DNA of 64,000 nucleotides from Sulfuricurvum sp. (GCA_030694265.1 JAUXYP010000008.1:289908-353907); one strand, 5' to 3'; shown: positions 21,382 through 33,430, numbered from the stretch's first letter. Notes: generated by a model from the sequence alone, not told the origin. Program-made: numbers and translations.

Positions 21382-21918
21382 TTATTCGCCGGTTTCTTCG
21401 CTGGTTTCTTCAGCATCAGTGTGTGAATCGGTGAAATTGAGCACCTTTTTCGTCACGTTTACAGGGCAGAAAAAGAAAATTTCAAATATCGGATTCATAA
21501 CGGTGGTATCTTCATCGATGATATCAAATGCTTTGAATGTGAACCCTTTGCCGTCTGCTTCATTATTCATTACTACGGTAAAGTTTAACGGCCCAAGAGA
21601 GCGGAGCATATTGATGACATTTTTGTACGATTTGTCCTCTTTTGAGACCATTAGATTCGGATTCTCTTCGGTTCGGGCATTCATGCGGGTACTTAGAATT
21701 GTGAGATTATCCCGATGGACATTTTTATTCCATTTGATAAGCCCTTTGGGAAATCGGAGTAATGAGTTTTTGGAGATAAGAGGATGGGGAGACGTATTTT
21801 TAATGGTCTCCAAAAGTTTTAAAAAAGAATTTTTTCCTCCAATTAAAGCGGCATACGCGAGCAGTTGATCGCGGAGGAGGATTTTGTCAGCACTGGCAAG
21901 CTGGTGAAAACGGCACAT
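21382..21918 (-). CDS. conserved hypothetical protein
   Basis: 178 aa ORF filling the gap between aroE and modE on the same strand; no motif recognised. Confidence 0.6.
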   Translation of the reverse strand: MCRFHQLASADKILLRDQLLAYAALIGGKNSFLKLLETIKNTSPHPLISKNSLLRFPKGLIKWNKNVHRDNLTILSTRMNARTEENPNLMVSKEDKSYKNVINMLRSLGPLNFTVVMNNEADGKGFTFKAFDIIDEDTTVMNPIFEIFFFCPVNVTKKVLNFTDSHTDAEETSEETGE

Positions 21919-21957
21919 ATGAAGAGCCTTTGCATTAAGATGCCGTATTATAGCGTT

Positions 21958-22749
21958 TTAGTACAAAAAACTTTGCTGCATGATGGGGCGTATCGTATCG
22001 GTTGAAACGGTACCATGCATAAAGAGATAATTGGCGAGTACACCTTGCTCTAAAAGCATGTCAGAACCGTCTTTAAAAGGAAGTTTTGCCTTTTTGACTT
22101 CACGTAAGAAAGGGGTTTCTTTCCCATAGATAACGTCAATTGCACAGCGTGTGCGTGAAAGTAACTGATGTAGCAACGAAGCGTCTAGTGGTAAGAGGTC
22201 ATCGCTTAATCCTGCTGATGTGGTATTGATAATCAGATCATAGGAGTGAGGTGTAAACGTTTCCCAGCTGTAGGCATGATAACCGTTTTCATGAAAATAA
22301 TCCAAACGGTTAGAAGAACGGTTGAGGATGACAGGTTCAATGCCATTTTGTCGTAAAACAGTGGCGAGTGCTTTTGCGGTTCCTCCCGCTCCGATGATCA
22401 ATGCATTTTGCAAAGGGCCAAACGATTGGATCGCGGCAATAAAGCCATCGGCATCGGTATTGTAGCCGATGAGTCGGCCGTTTTCGTTGATGATGGTATT
22501 GACGGCACCGATCTCATAGGCAATGCCCCGTATATCATCGCATGCAGCAAATGCGGCTTCTTTGTGGGGGACAGTGATATTCGCACCGCTAAGGGCTTTG
22601 GCAAAGAATACGTTACGAAGTTTCGAACCATCACCAAGATGTGTGCGGGTATAGCAAGCATCAATACCCAGTGTCTTAAAAACATGATTGTGCATCAACG
22701 GAGAACGTGAATGACTGACAGGGTCTCCGAAAATGGTAAAGAGTTGCAT
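21958..22749 (-). CDS. aroE: shikimate dehydrogenase
   Basis: FGDPVSHSRSPLMHNHVF, ANITVPHKEAAFAACDD, LIIGAGGTAKALATVL. Confidence 0.95.
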   Translation of the reverse strand: MQLFTIFGDPVSHSRSPLMHNHVFKTLGIDACYTRTHLGDGSKLRNVFFAKALSGANITVPHKEAAFAACDDIRGIAYEIGAVNTIINENGRLIGYNTDADGFIAAIQSFGPLQNALIIGAGGTAKALATVLRQNGIEPVILNRSSNRLDYFHENGYHAYSWETFTPHSYDLIINTTSAGLSDDLLPLDASLLHQLLSRTRCAIDVIYGKETPFLREVKKAKLPFKDGSDMLLEQGVLANYLFMHGTVSTDTIRPIMQQSFLY

Positions 22750-24161
22750 TACTGTGTATTCGTAAGATCGTTGAGGGTGCTTGTAAGGGCTCCGAGTTTG
22801 TTGGTGACTTCGAGGTATTCAAGTTCATGAACGGAGTCTGCAACGATACCTGCACCTGCTTGGAGGATGATTTTATCGGGTTTGATAAGGGCGGTACGGA
22901 TGGTGATAGCGGTATCCATATTGCCGTCAAAACCAAAATAGCCAATGGTTCCGCTGTAAAAACTGCGCTTTACCCCTTCATATTCAGCTATAAGCTCCAT
23001 TGCACGGATTTTTGGTGCCCCTGTCATCGTACCTGCGGTAAAGGTTGCCGCAAGAAGATCAAACATGTCTTTGTCATCACGCAATTGGGCATGGACATCG
23101 GAGACTATGTGCATGACGTGGGAATAGCGCTCAACATGCATCATCTCTTCAACACGTACCGTACCTGTTTTGGCAACACGACCGACATCATTACGCCCCA
23201 AGTCTATGAGCATCAAATGCTCTGCTAACTCTTTGGGATCAGCCAGCAATTCCTCTTCAAGTTCTAAATCTCGCTGTTTATTGACACCGCGTTTACGCGT
23301 TCCGGCAATAGGGCGAAGCAGTATATCGCCATCGGCCAATCTAACCATAACTTCGGGCGAGCTGCCTACGATGCTGAAATCACCGTACTCCATAAGATAC
23401 ATATAGGGTGAAGGATTTTTAATGCGCAGAACACGATAAAAGCTAAACGGATCAACGACTGCACTTCGAATGTAGCGATTTGTCATTAAAATCTGAAAAA
23501 CGTCACCGCTACGGATCATCTCTTTTGAACGATCGACCATTTCGAAAAATTGAGATTTTGTGTAGATAAAATCGCCTCCTTGATCATTTGCAATCGGGAT
23601 CAAAGAAGTGTAATGATACGTCGATTTGAGTTCTTTTTCAATGGCAGGGAATTGTTCATGGTGAGTAGAAAGAGTCGTAATGAGAGTGATAGTAGAGTGT
23701 TTATGGGAGACAACAACCACGAGTTTAGGAAGGATCAAATCCATATCAGGAATATTTGTTTGATCCAGTAAATGGCTCATTGAAGCGTTGAGGGTAGGTT
23801 CGAAAACCTTGACCATATCATAACCGATATAGCCGATAAATCCATCAATGTATCCGATATCCAACTCTTTTGTTTGTGTTCGAAAATACTCACGATCACA
23901 AGTACGATAATACCGTTTTAGAAAGTCAAAGGGAGATTCTGGAATGACGCATCGGGTTGCTTTGGAATCGGTATAATGAGCAACGCCTTGGGAATAGGTC
24001 AGGCGTTCTCTGGCACCCATTGCGATGATGGTATAGTTGCCATTACTGTTTCCTGCACTTTCTAAAAGAAAAGAAATTTCATTTGGAAAAAGTTCTTTGA
24101 GCTTCTCATAAATGCTGATAGGGGCAAATTGATCAAGGGTAAAACGGTGTGAGTGAATCAC
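22749..24161 (-). CDS. trpE: anthranilate synthase component I
   Basis: Chorismate-binding motifs RPIAGTRKRG, LIDLGRNDVGRVAKTGTV, FTAGTMTGAPKIRAMELI. Confidence 0.9.
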   Translation of the reverse strand: MIHSHRFTLDQFAPISIYEKLKELFPNEISFLLESAGNSNGNYTIIAMGARERLTYSQGVAHYTDSKATRCVIPESPFDFLKRYYRTCDREYFRTQTKELDIGYIDGFIGYIGYDMVKVFEPTLNASMSHLLDQTNIPDMDLILPKLVVVVSHKHSTITLITTLSTHHEQFPAIEKELKSTYHYTSLIPIANDQGGDFIYTKSQFFEMVDRSKEMIRSGDVFQILMTNRYIRSAVVDPFSFYRVLRIKNPSPYMYLMEYGDFSIVGSSPEVMVRLADGDILLRPIAGTRKRGVNKQRDLELEEELLADPKELAEHLMLIDLGRNDVGRVAKTGTVRVEEMMHVERYSHVMHIVSDVHAQLRDDKDMFDLLAATFTAGTMTGAPKIRAMELIAEYEGVKRSFYSGTIGYFGFDGNMDTAITIRTALIKPDKIILQAGAGIVADSVHELEYLEVTNKLGALTSTLNDLTNTQ

Positions 24162-24162
24162 G

Positions 24163-25059
24163 TTATCCCTTTATCTTGAAAGCTTTCGCCTCAACGTTTT
24201 GGCGAACAGTACCCATCGCATCTTGTACGGCTTTTTCGCCTTGGAATGGACCAACAAGAACCTTGCTTACTGAACCGTTTTTTTGAGTTGTGTATTTCAT
24301 TCCACTTGCATTGAGACGATCAAATAAGGCTTTATTAGGTTCATTTGTGAATGAGCCCACTTGAATATAATAGATTGTTTGTGTTTCGGATGCCGGTGTA
24401 CTAGCAGGCTTAGATTCAGATTTCACTTCAGAAGTTTTTGATGTTACAACAGGCGCAGCAGCCTCTTTAGGAGTTACTTTTACAGGTGTGGCAGTAACCG
24501 CAGCGGCTTGAATGGTTTTTTTAGGCTGTACTATTTTAGCAGCAGGTTTTTCTTGTTTGATAACAGCAGTTCCATGGGCTTTCTCCGCAGTCACAGTAGG
24601 TTGAGTTTTTACGATCGGTTTGGAAACTATCGGTTTTGGTGCCGGGGTTGTTTTGGTAGCTACAGGTGCAGATTGAATGGTTGTTTTAGCGATAGGGGCT
24701 ACGACAGGTTCAATAACGGTATTTTGAACTACAGGTGTATTTTGCAAAGATTCTTCTTTGATCTTTTGAGCCACTTGATTTAGATCAGAGGTGCCTTGTG
24801 CTGTTTCATTGCCTTCTTGGATCACTTCCACAGGCTCAAACAACGGATCATTAATGATTTCAGTCGGTGCGGTGGGTTCAGGCGGCAAAATAGCTTGCGG
24901 TGACTTTTGAACTTCATCATTTTTAAGTGAATTCATAATAACCAAGACAATGATAAGAATCAACGTAAAGGTTGCAATGGCTAATAGAAGTTTTTTACTT
25001 CCGGTATTGGAACCACTTTTATTTAAAATAATGTCGTTGAGTTCGTTTTTTTCTTCCAT
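24163..25059 (-). CDS. SPOR domain-containing protein, single TM, Pro/Ala/Lys-rich linker
   Basis: TM near residue 25-43; C-terminal YYIQVGSFTNEPNKALFDRLNASGMKY...VLVGPFQGEKAVQDAMGTV SPOR repeat. Confidence 0.85.
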   Translation of the reverse strand: MEEKNELNDIILNKSGSNTGSKKLLLAIATFTLILIIVLVIMNSLKNDEVQKSPQAILPPEPTAPTEIINDPLFEPVEVIQEGNETAQGTSDLNQVAQKIKEESLQNTPVVQNTVIEPVVAPIAKTTIQSAPVATKTTPAPKPIVSKPIVKTQPTVTAEKAHGTAVIKQEKPAAKIVQPKKTIQAAAVTATPVKVTPKEAAAPVVTSKTSEVKSESKPASTPASETQTIYYIQVGSFTNEPNKALFDRLNASGMKYTTQKNGSVSKVLVGPFQGEKAVQDAMGTVRQNVEAKAFKIKG

Positions 25060-25077
25060 TTTTTGCTCCTATCAGCG

Positions 25078-25620
25078 TTACATGTGTTTTGACCAAGAAG
25101 CACCGCGTTCTTTCGCGTAAACTTCATAAGGTAAATTGAGAATATTGTATTCTAACGGCAATTCGTCCGTTGGAAACATACGCCATTGTTTAGGCTGTTT
25201 CGCAGCCAGTTTCATTGAAATCGTTTTTCCCAGCTGTATGGCTTCTTGAAACGTCGTGTGTCCTTTGTGAATGTACACGTGCAAATGACCCGGTGTTTTC
25301 GTTTCATAAGCGGTAAAATTGATGTATCCTTCTTCACGAAGCAATAATTGTGCCTTATGGTAAAAACGCTGCGGATCGGTGCCGTTATAGTCAATCACGA
25401 TGTTTTCAACTTTATTGTGTTGGTTAATAAGGGAGTGTGCAATAGTAATTTGTTTTTTTAGGTGCTGATCAATAAGCGTTTGGCTCAAGATTTTATTAAT
25501 GCGTTCGTATTTATTGAAGAAAGTACGACCTTTATAGTCAATTTTACTGACCATTTCATCATGCTTCAACCAATAATGATCCGAAACGATTTTTATTAAT
25601 TTCAAATCCATAGACGTCAT
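25078..25620 (-). CDS. DUF1882-like conserved protein
   Basis: Sequence style and placement next to the SPOR protein and glyA fit the Campylobacterota DUF1882 family (recalled, not searched). Confidence 0.7.
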   Translation of the reverse strand: MTSMDLKLIKIVSDHYWLKHDEMVSKIDYKGRTFFNKYERINKILSQTLIDQHLKKQITIAHSLINQHNKVENIVIDYNGTDPQRFYHKAQLLLREEGYINFTAYETKTPGHLHVYIHKGHTTFQEAIQLGKTISMKLAAKQPKQWRMFPTDELPLEYNILNLPYEVYAKERGASWSKHM

Positions 25621-25667
25621 TATTTCTCCGTTTTAGAAATTGCTTTGGATTTCCCAAAGCAATTGTA

Positions 25668-26915
25668 TCAATATGTTGGTTGTTTGTAGATAATAAATCC
25701 GCGTGCGAGGGCTTTGAGCTCCTCTTTTATAGACGCTTGTTTATCCGTATTTTCGATATCATCCAAAACATCGGCGATCTTATTGGCAATGAGTTCAAAT
25801 TCTTTTTCTTTCATCCCTCGTGATGTAAGAGCAGGGCTTCCGATACGAATTCCGCTGGTTACAAACGGTGAACGTGTTTCACCGGGTACAGTGTTTTTAT
25901 TAACAGTAATTCCGGCACGTCCTAGGGCAGCATCGGCTTCTTTACCGCTAAATGGTTTATTAAGGAATGATACGAGGATCAGGTGATTATCCGTACCGTT
26001 ACTCACGATATCGTAACCGCGTTTGATCAATACGTCTGCTAAAATTTTTGCATTGGCTTTAACTTGTTTTGCGTAAACTTTCCACTCAGGAGAAAGGTTG
26101 AATTTGAATCCAACTGCTTTTGCTGCGATTACATGAACCAACGGTCCACCCTGAAGTGCCGGAAAAATAGCTGAATTGATTTTTTTCGCTATCTCTTCAT
26201 CATTGGTCATAATCATACCGCCACGAGGGCCTGCGAGTGTTTTGTGTGTAGTGGTTGTAACAACATGTGCGTGTGGGAATGGGCTAGGATGTTCACCAGC
26301 ACATACGAGTCCTGCAATGTGTGCAATATCGGCAAACAAAATCGCACCGACCGAATCAGCGATTTCACGAAATTTAGCGAAATCGATTTCACGAGCATAG
26401 GCAGATGCGCCACACACGATAATTTTAGGCTGAACGATTTTAGCGATGTCGAGAACACGGTCATAATTGATACGTCCATCAAGTTCAACACCATAGGAAA
26501 AACTATGATAATTCTTACCAGAAAAGCTTACTTTTGATCCATGAGTCAAGTGTCCACCGTGACTGAGATCCATACCCAAAAGTTTGTCGCCAGCTTGAAG
26601 AAGCGCAGCATACACAGCGCCGTTCGCTGATGAACCAGAATGGGGCTGAACGTTTGCAAAATCACAACCGAAAAGTTGACATGCACGGTCAATCGCCAAT
26701 TGCTCAACGCCATCAGCGTATTCGCATCCGCCGTAATAACGCTTTGCTGGATACCCTTCTGCATACTTATTTGTGAAAACACTTCCCATTGCTTCCATAA
26801 CCGCTGGAAGGGTGAAATTTTCAGAGGCGATCATCTCTAAATGGTCTGTCTCACGTTCGAGCTCTTGCTCACATAGGGCATAAATTTCGTTATCAAATTC
26901 TTTGAGGAAACTCAT
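25668..26915 (-). CDS. glyA: serine hydroxymethyltransferase
   Basis: [40 protein letters not shown]. Confidence 0.97.
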   Translation of the reverse strand: MSFLKEFDNEIYALCEQELERETDHLEMIASENFTLPAVMEAMGSVFTNKYAEGYPAKRYYGGCEYADGVEQLAIDRACQLFGCDFANVQPHSGSSANGAVYAALLQAGDKLLGMDLSHGGHLTHGSKVSFSGKNYHSFSYGVELDGRINYDRVLDIAKIVQPKIIVCGASAYAREIDFAKFREIADSVGAILFADIAHIAGLVCAGEHPSPFPHAHVVTTTTHKTLAGPRGGMIMTNDEEIAKKINSAIFPALQGGPLVHVIAAKAVGFKFNLSPEWKVYAKQVKANAKILADVLIKRGYDIVSNGTDNHLILVSFLNKPFSGKEADAALGRAGITVNKNTVPGETRSPFVTSGIRIGSPALTSRGMKEKEFELIANKIADVLDDIENTDKQASIKEELKALARGFIIYKQPTY

Positions 26916-28429
26916 TCTTCTTCTCCGTTGTTAAGTTGGTTGTGTTGTATCGGTTTCATTGCAGGAAAGAGCAATACGTCCCGAATCGAGTGTTGATTTG
27001 TGAGCATCATGACAAGGCGGTCTATACCGATACCTTGACCTGCTGTAGGAGCCATTCCGTAAGACAAAGCTGTAACAAAATCTTCATCCATCTCGTGTGC
27101 TTCATCATCGCCGCTATCCTTTGCCGCCATTTGTCCTTCAAAGCGCTCAAGCTGATCAACAGGATCATTTAGTTCGCTAAATGCATTCGCAATTTCACGC
27201 CCTGCAATAAAGAGTTCAAATCGATCGGTGAGTTCTGGACGTTCATCATTTCGACGCGCTAAAGGAGAAATTTCAACCGGATAATGGGTGATAAAGGTTG
27301 GATTTATCAGTTTTCCCTCTACAAATTCATCAAACAATTCGCCCTGAAGCTGACCCAGATTCATAGCAGGTTTTGTTTCGAGATTATGGGACTTCAAATA
27401 ATCCAGTATGCCTTGCTTGTCATTGACAATATTTTCAGGAACTCCGCCTATTGTAGTCAAACTTTTGATAAGTTCAATTTCGGTAAATTGGTCAAAATCA
27501 ATCTCTAATTCACCATACGGGAGACGTTTTGGTAGATTGAGATGGTCAAATAAATAGTCAAAATATTCCTTGGTTAATACAATTAAATCTTTATAGGTTT
27601 TAAATGCCCAATAAAACTCGATAGAAGTGAACTCTGGATTATGCGTAGCATCCATCCCTTCGTTACGAAAATTTCGATTGATCTCAAATACTGCTTCAAA
27701 ACCGCCAACAATAAGACGTTTGAGATACAGTTCAGGAGCGATACGCAAGAAACGATCCACACCAAGAGCATTATGATGTGTCAAAAACGGCTTAGCGTTT
27801 GCACCGCCGGCGATTGGATGCATCATCGGTGTTTCCACCTCTAAAAAGCCTTTGTCTTCAAAGAAACGACGCGTAAGACTTACCACTTTGCTACGGATAT
27901 GAAATGTCTTACGTACTTCAGAATTCATGATGAGATCAAGATAGCGCTGACGGTATCGCATCTCTTTGTCTTGAAGGCCGTGAAATTTTTCAGGTAGCGG
28001 AGAAATTGCTTTCGTTAAAAGTGTAAGCTCATGAGCATGAAGAGAAAGTTCTCCTTGTTGCGTAACGAACGGATAACCAGTTACTTCGATAATATCACCC
28101 ACTTCTATGAGCTTTTTGAAAATATCATTGTAAAAATTTTCAGGAAGGTTGTCTCGTGCTACATAAATTTGTAGCATCCCACTTTCATCTTCGATTTTTA
28201 AGAAGCTTGCTTTACCCATCAAGCGAAAAAGTTTAATTCTTCCTGCAACCGTATAATGGCGATGCTCATCACGTTTGTCTTCTTTTTGCATAAGATCAGA
28301 ATTAACATTGTGATATTTTTCTATTGTAGTATTACGATTGGAATTATTGGCATATGGATCGATGCCTACCTCGCGTAATTGATTGGCTTTTTCGATTCGT
28401 TGTTGAACGTATTGATTGTCGAAAGTCAC
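26912..28429 (-). CDS. lysS: lysyl-tRNA synthetase (class II)
   Basis: [64 protein letters not shown]. Confidence 0.97.
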   Translation of the reverse strand: MTFDNQYVQQRIEKANQLREVGIDPYANNSNRNTTIEKYHNVNSDLMQKEDKRDEHRHYTVAGRIKLFRLMGKASFLKIEDESGMLQIYVARDNLPENFYNDIFKKLIEVGDIIEVTGYPFVTQQGELSLHAHELTLLTKAISPLPEKFHGLQDKEMRYRQRYLDLIMNSEVRKTFHIRSKVVSLTRRFFEDKGFLEVETPMMHPIAGGANAKPFLTHHNALGVDRFLRIAPELYLKRLIVGGFEAVFEINRNFRNEGMDATHNPEFTSIEFYWAFKTYKDLIVLTKEYFDYLFDHLNLPKRLPYGELEIDFDQFTEIELIKSLTTIGGVPENIVNDKQGILDYLKSHNLETKPAMNLGQLQGELFDEFVEGKLINPTFITHYPVEISPLARRNDERPELTDRFELFIAGREIANAFSELNDPVDQLERFEGQMAAKDSGDDEAHEMDEDFVTALSYGMAPTAGQGIGIDRLVMMLTNQHSIRDVLLFPAMKPIQHNQLNNGEEE

Positions 28430-28440
28430 TGGTGTGCCCT

Positions 28441-28923
28441 TTATTTTTTCATTTTAGTTTGGCATGGTTGACAGATGCCATAGATTTGCATGGAATGTTC
28501 TTGCATTATAAAGCCTAATTCTTCTGCTATCTTTTTTTGTCTGGTTTCGATTTCATCATCCACAAACTCACTAATAGCACCGCATTTAGTACAAATGATG
28601 TGATCGTGATGATCTTTTGCACCCAGTTCGTATTTTTTACCCTGTGCACCAAACGAAAGTGAAGTCACCATATCAGAATCTTCGAGCAACGAGAGCGTTC
28701 GATATACCGTAGCAATTCCTGTATTAAGATCAGGGTGCTTTTCTTGAATTAGATGATGAAGAGACTCTGGAGTGAGATGCTCATCAGAACTGTAGAGCAT
28801 CTCAAGTATGACTTCACGTTGTATCGTAAATTTTAATCCATTGTCTCTAAGGAGTTGTTTGAAATCACTGAGAAGCTTGTTGTATTCAACGGAACGTTGC
28901 GTAAAATCAGTGTGGGCACTCAT
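28441..28923 (-). CDS. fur: ferric uptake regulator family protein
   Basis: [45 protein letters not shown], CxxC at C-terminus. Confidence 0.88.
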   Translation of the reverse strand: MSAHTDFTQRSVEYNKLLSDFKQLLRDNGLKFTIQREVILEMLYSSDEHLTPESLHHLIQEKHPDLNTGIATVYRTLSLLEDSDMVTSLSFGAQGKKYELGAKDHHDHIICTKCGAISEFVDDEIETRQKKIAEELGFIMQEHSMQIYGICQPCQTKMKK

Positions 28924-28926
28924 GTG

Positions 28927-29487
28927 TTACTTTTCCTTAACTTGATCTTTATCATCGGTTACATTGGCGTCACTTTGATTACTGTCATTCATAATACCAA
29001 GGACTTCACTCGTTTCGATATGAAGTATAAAATTTCCCGTTGCCACCATCGGTTCAAAGAAAATACTGTCTTTCATTTTATCACTAAAATTTTCACGAAT
29101 AGCGGTAACACTAAACAATGCATAAACAATAACCGACATAATAAAGAAAAATTTACTAGCACCTACGAAAAACCCAAGTATTTGATCAACAATACCAAGA
29201 CCGCTAAGGGTACTTAACCGTTTGAATCCCGCTCCCAGAGCAATCATCAACAACCAAAAAATACCTACCGTAAATACAAAGCCGACAAGATTAACCGCTG
29301 CATCCGTTTCAAAGTGCAAAAGAGACTCATTTAAAAATGACCCGATAGGACCACCAATATGTGACGCGACAAAGAGACCTCCCACAATCCCTATAAGCCC
29401 AAACAGCTCTTTTGAAAAGCCGTTCATTAGCCCTTTTAATCCCAATAACAAAACAATACTGCCAACAGCTACATCAAAATAGTTCAT
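28927..29487 (-). CDS. CvpA family membrane protein
   Basis: DVAVGSIVLLLGLKGLMNGFSKELFGLIGIVGGLFVASHIG with four hydrophobic segments. Confidence 0.85.
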   Translation of the reverse strand: MNYFDVAVGSIVLLLGLKGLMNGFSKELFGLIGIVGGLFVASHIGGPIGSFLNESLLHFETDAAVNLVGFVFTVGIFWLLMIALGAGFKRLSTLSGLGIVDQILGFFVGASKFFFIMSVIVYALFSVTAIRENFSDKMKDSIFFEPMVATGNFILHIETSEVLGIMNDSNQSDANVTDDKDQVKEK

Positions 29488-29490
29488 CTA

Positions 29491-30417
29491 TTAAATCTCC
29501 ATTTCCAAACGGTCTTTACCGGATTTTTTAGCACGATATAGCGCAATATCAGAACGCTGTATAAGAGTATCTATTGTATCGTCATCGCGTATAGGAGTCA
29601 ATCCAATACTCAATGTAACACTAATTTGTTCGTTTTGATATAAAGGTTTATTTTGACGGCTTAAATTCAATAGGCGAGTGGCGACAAGGGTTGCCCCTTC
29701 TAAATCAGTTCTATTAAGGAGGATAACAAACTCTTCTCCTCCAAAACGGTACAAACGATCACCGTCCCTCAACGCTTTTTTAAGTAATTTTGACGCAAAT
29801 ATTAGAACTTTATCTCCTGCAATATGCCCATATCTATCATTAATCAGTTTGAAATTGTCAATATCAATCATCAAGATAAACATCTCATGTGAAAAACGAT
29901 CTTTAGATAACAATTCGGTAAAGTGTTTTTGCAGTGCATGTCTGTTGAAAGCTTTTGTAAGTGGGTCAAGAGTCGTTGTGAGTTCAAGTTCACGCACTTG
30001 ATCGTTTAATGTTTTGATTGTTTCATTGGCACGGATCACTTCACCGCTTAGGTGGGATTGAAGATCACACATTTTTTCAGAAATAGAAGAAAAATCAATG
30101 TACTGATGAGTTTCAGGGCAGCCTAAAAGGTCATTTTGCTCATCACTAATCCCTTCTATTATCTTATTACTTTGGGCAAATGATCCAATACTTTTTATTG
30201 CTATTTCTTTATATCCATCACGCATTGAAGAATAGTATTCTTGCAAATCGAGAGTACCATCGAGGTAAGAGTCCAGGATTTCTTTGGTTGCTGTGGACAC
30301 CAACTCAGCAAATTCACCAGGACTTATAACTTTTTGTCGGGCACTTACAGATTCTAAATGAAAAGAGAGCTCTTTACAAAAAAGGGAAAGAAACGGATGA
30401 ATTTGAGTTGATTCCAT
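29491..30417 (-). CDS. GGDEF diguanylate cyclase (GGEEF, I-site RDGD present)
   Basis: LRDGDRLYRFGGEEFVILL; DPLTKAFNR; soluble helical N-terminus. Confidence 0.92.
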   Translation of the reverse strand: MESTQIHPFLSLFCKELSFHLESVSARQKVISPGEFAELVSTATKEILDSYLDGTLDLQEYYSSMRDGYKEIAIKSIGSFAQSNKIIEGISDEQNDLLGCPETHQYIDFSSISEKMCDLQSHLSGEVIRANETIKTLNDQVRELELTTTLDPLTKAFNRHALQKHFTELLSKDRFSHEMFILMIDIDNFKLINDRYGHIAGDKVLIFASKLLKKALRDGDRLYRFGGEEFVILLNRTDLEGATLVATRLLNLSRQNKPLYQNEQISVTLSIGLTPIRDDDTIDTLIQRSDIALYRAKKSGKDRLEMEI

Positions 30418-30618
30418 GGGCTCTCTTAAATAGGCTTGAATGCAAATATACTTATAGTCTATATTAATGCTTTTAATTACGCAATTATACTTCTTAAAAC
30501 ATAAATAGAGCTTTCATATAGGCGAAATCAGTCCATTTTTAGGATAATCAGATAGAATTCATATTCAAAATAAATAAATAAATAAAATTTTTGATTGAAA
30601 TTGCAAGGAGAGCACAAT

Positions 30619-31968
30619 ATGGGTAATTGGAGTCGTTCTAGCTGGAGAGATATGCCTATAAAGCAGCAACCGGTTTATCCAAATAAAAAACATCTCGAAG
30701 AGGTAGAGTCTCTTTTAAAAAACTATCCACCACTCGTATTTGCGGGGGAAGCACGTAATTTAAAAAAAAGTCTTGCCGATGTGTGCAATGGGAAAGCTTT
30801 TTTATTGCAAGGTGGAGATTGCGCTGAAAGTTTTTCAGAATTTCATGCCCATAATATTCGAGATACATTTAAAGTTATGATGCAAATGGCAGTGGTTATG
30901 ACGTTTGCAGGAGGTGTCCCTGTTGTTAAAATCGGACGTTTAGGTGGGCAATTTGCTAAACCTCGCTCTTCTGATAATGAAACAATTAATGGTGTTACCT
31001 TGCCAAGTTATCGTGGAGATATTATTAACGGCGTTGAATTTACCGAAGCTGCACGTATTCCTGATCCTCAGCGTATGGTGCAAGCCTACAATCAATCAGC
31101 GGCCACGCTCAATTTACTTCGTGCGTTTGCATCGGGGGGATTAGCGGATTTACATCAGGTTCATGCATGGAATCTTGGCTTTGTCGGACAAAATGAATTA
31201 ACCCAAAAATACGAAGAGCTTTCACGCCAAATCGATAATTCATTACGATTTATGGCAGCATGCGGAATTACTTCAGACACGTATCGTACGCTTCGTGAAA
31301 CTGATTTTTATACTTCTCATGAAGCACTTTTATTGCCTTATGAAGAAGCATTTACACGTCAAGATTCATTAACCGGTGAATGGTACGATGTTTCTTCTCA
31401 TATGCTATGGATAGGGGATCGCACGCGGCAGCTCGATGGTGCGCATGTTGAGTTTATGCGTGGTATTCAAAACCCAATTGGACTCAAAGCAGGTCCATCG
31501 ATGGATCCAGATGATTTGATTCGTTTGTGTGATATCCTCAATCCAAATAATGAAGCAGGGCGTTTAAATATAATTGTTCGTATGGGTGCGGACAAAGTAG
31601 GCGAGGGTATGCCTAAGTTGATACAAGCGATCGAACGTGAAGGTAAAAAAGTGCTTTGGAGCTGTGATCCGATGCACGGTAATACTATTACTAGCAGCGG
31701 TGGATATAAAACACGCCCAGTAGATGCGATACTCAAAGAAATGAAGCAGTTTTTTCAAGTTCATAAATCTGAGGGGACCTATGCAGGTGGTGTTCACTTG
31801 GAAATGACAGGTAAGAATGTAACGGAATGTTTAGGTGGGTCATTTGAAATTACCGAAGACAGTTTGCAGAGTCGTTATCATACCCATTGTGATCCACGTC
31901 TTAATGCGGATCAATCTCTTGAGTTGGCCTTCCTTATAGCAGACACTCTTAGAGAAGCACACCCTTAA
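30619..31968 (+). CDS. class II 3-deoxy-7-phosphoheptulonate synthase
   Basis: [59 protein letters not shown] 30619 preceded by AAGGAG. Confidence 0.95.
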   Translation: MGNWSRSSWRDMPIKQQPVYPNKKHLEEVESLLKNYPPLVFAGEARNLKKSLADVCNGKAFLLQGGDCAESFSEFHAHNIRDTFKVMMQMAVVMTFAGGVPVVKIGRLGGQFAKPRSSDNETINGVTLPSYRGDIINGVEFTEAARIPDPQRMVQAYNQSAATLNLLRAFASGGLADLHQVHAWNLGFVGQNELTQKYEELSRQIDNSLRFMAACGITSDTYRTLRETDFYTSHEALLLPYEEAFTRQDSLTGEWYDVSSHMLWIGDRTRQLDGAHVEFMRGIQNPIGLKAGPSMDPDDLIRLCDILNPNNEAGRLNIIVRMGADKVGEGMPKLIQAIEREGKKVLWSCDPMHGNTITSSGGYKTRPVDAILKEMKQFFQVHKSEGTYAGGVHLEMTGKNVTECLGGSFEITEDSLQSRYHTHCDPRLNADQSLELAFLIADTLREAHP

Positions 31969-31988
31969 TCTATTTTCTTCACAAATGG

Positions 31989-32013
31989 TTTTTCCCAAGA
32001 TGTATGGGAAAAA
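31989..32013. terminator. bidirectional hairpin TTTTTCCCA-N7-TGGGAAAAA
   Basis: Perfect 9-bp stem between convergent DAHP synthase and pilT, flanked by its own T/A runs. Confidence 0.75.
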
Positions 32014-33084
32014 TCACATAGACTCTATTACACGCATCAATTCATCTGGTTTGTTTGAATATTGTATCGCTGTGTCTTTACTGATTAATTTTTTACGTAA
32101 ATATTCAACAAGTTCTTGAGTTTGAGTAGTCATTCCGGTTGCTTGTTGATTGAGCTGCATTTGTGAATAAATTTGGTGTACTTTATCTTCACGTACTAAA
32201 TTGGCAATTGCCGGATTGGTAATCATAATCTCTTGTGCAGCGAGACGACCCCCTCCAATTTTCGGAAGAAGTGCTTGTGAAATAACCGCAACAAGGGATG
32301 TTGAGAGCTGAGCTCGTACTTGAGGTTGTTCATCGCCATTAAAAACGTCAATAATACGGTTGATGGTGCTAGGTGCGGAGTTAGTGTGCAGCGTACCAAA
32401 TACTAAGTGTCCAGTCTCTGCCGCAGTTAATGCCGCCGTAATCGTTTCACGGTCACGCATCTCCCCAATCAAAATAACGTCCGGATCTTGGCGTAAAGCG
32501 TATTTAAGTGCAGCCGAAAAACTATCGGTGTCTGTTCCGACATTTCTTTGAGAAAAAAGCGATTTTTTATTGGTATGTACAAACTCAACTGGATCTTCAA
32601 CGGTAATAATATGGCGTGCTTCATTAAGATTGATTTCATTAAGCATGGCTGCAAGGGTTGTAGACTTACCGCTACCGGTTGGTCCAGTTACAAGAATTAG
32701 CCCTTTTTCACGTTTGATTAACTCTTTAAATATTTTTTTAGCATTGAGCTCGTCCAGCGAGGGAATGATAACAGGGATAATACGAAATGCACAGGCAATT
32801 TCATCCATCGTTTTGTAATAGTTCGCACGAAAACGACCTACGTCAGGAATAACGATTGAAAAGTCAAGCTCATTATGTTCTTCAAATGCCTTTTTTTGTT
32901 TTTCCGTCAAAAGCGAATAGGCCATCTCTTCGATTTGTTTTCCATCCAATACCGGAAGGTTTAAAGCAACAAGTCGACCATCGATACGAATCTGAGGCTC
33001 TGAACGGCTTACAAGGTGTAAGTCAGACGATTTATAGGCAACAACACTTTTAAGAAGCTTGTGGATATCTAGTGCTTGGCTCAT
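32014..33084 (-). CDS. pilT: PilT-like type IV pilus retraction ATPase
   Basis: LVTGPTGSGKSTTLAAMLNEIN, ITVEDPVEFVH, ALRQDPDVILIGEMRDRETI, TGHLVFGTLHTNSA. Confidence 0.92.
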   Translation of the reverse strand: MSQALDIHKLLKSVVAYKSSDLHLVSRSEPQIRIDGRLVALNLPVLDGKQIEEMAYSLLTEKQKKAFEEHNELDFSIVIPDVGRFRANYYKTMDEIACAFRIIPVIIPSLDELNAKKIFKELIKREKGLILVTGPTGSGKSTTLAAMLNEINLNEARHIITVEDPVEFVHTNKKSLFSQRNVGTDTDSFSAALKYALRQDPDVILIGEMRDRETITAALTAAETGHLVFGTLHTNSAPSTINRIIDVFNGDEQPQVRAQLSTSLVAVISQALLPKIGGGRLAAQEIMITNPAIANLVREDKVHQIYSQMQLNQQATGMTTQTQELVEYLRKKLISKDTAIQYSNKPDELMRVIESM

Positions 33085-33428
33085 GGGAGAAAAATTCCTT
33101 CATATTTAGGTGAATCGAAACTGACGATAACGTTTGAATTGTATTCTATCACGGGACGTTTAATAAGAAGATTTTCTTTCGACATCCAATCAATTTTGAG
33201 CGAATCATCTAAATCAAGCAATTTTAGACCCAACGTTCGATAGGTTGTCCCTTTTGTATTAAATAAGATTGAAAGATCAACTTTTTGACTCCACTGTTCA
33301 ATCTTTTGTATAGGAACAGGAGATGTTTTAAAGTCGATAAAGGAATAGCTAATGTTGTGCTCATTTAAAAACTTGAGTGCTTTTTTGACAGAATCGCAGT
33401 TTTTAATCCCATAAACGGTGACCATCAA
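33081..33428 (-). CDS. ArsC/Spx-family thioredoxin-fold protein
   Basis: VYGIKNCDSVKKALKFLNEHNISYSFIDFK and LLIKRPVIEY. Confidence 0.85.
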   Translation of the reverse strand: MMVTVYGIKNCDSVKKALKFLNEHNISYSFIDFKTSPVPIQKIEQWSQKVDLSILFNTKGTTYRTLGLKLLDLDDSLKIDWMSKENLLIKRPVIEYNSNVIVSFDSPKYEGIFLP

Positions 33429-33430
33429 AA

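Noticed and set aside
24508-24783. Phe/Tyr/Arg-rich 91-aa ORF opposite the SPOR gene
   Set aside because: Antisense shadow of a Pro/Ala/Lys-rich low-complexity linker; no independent support
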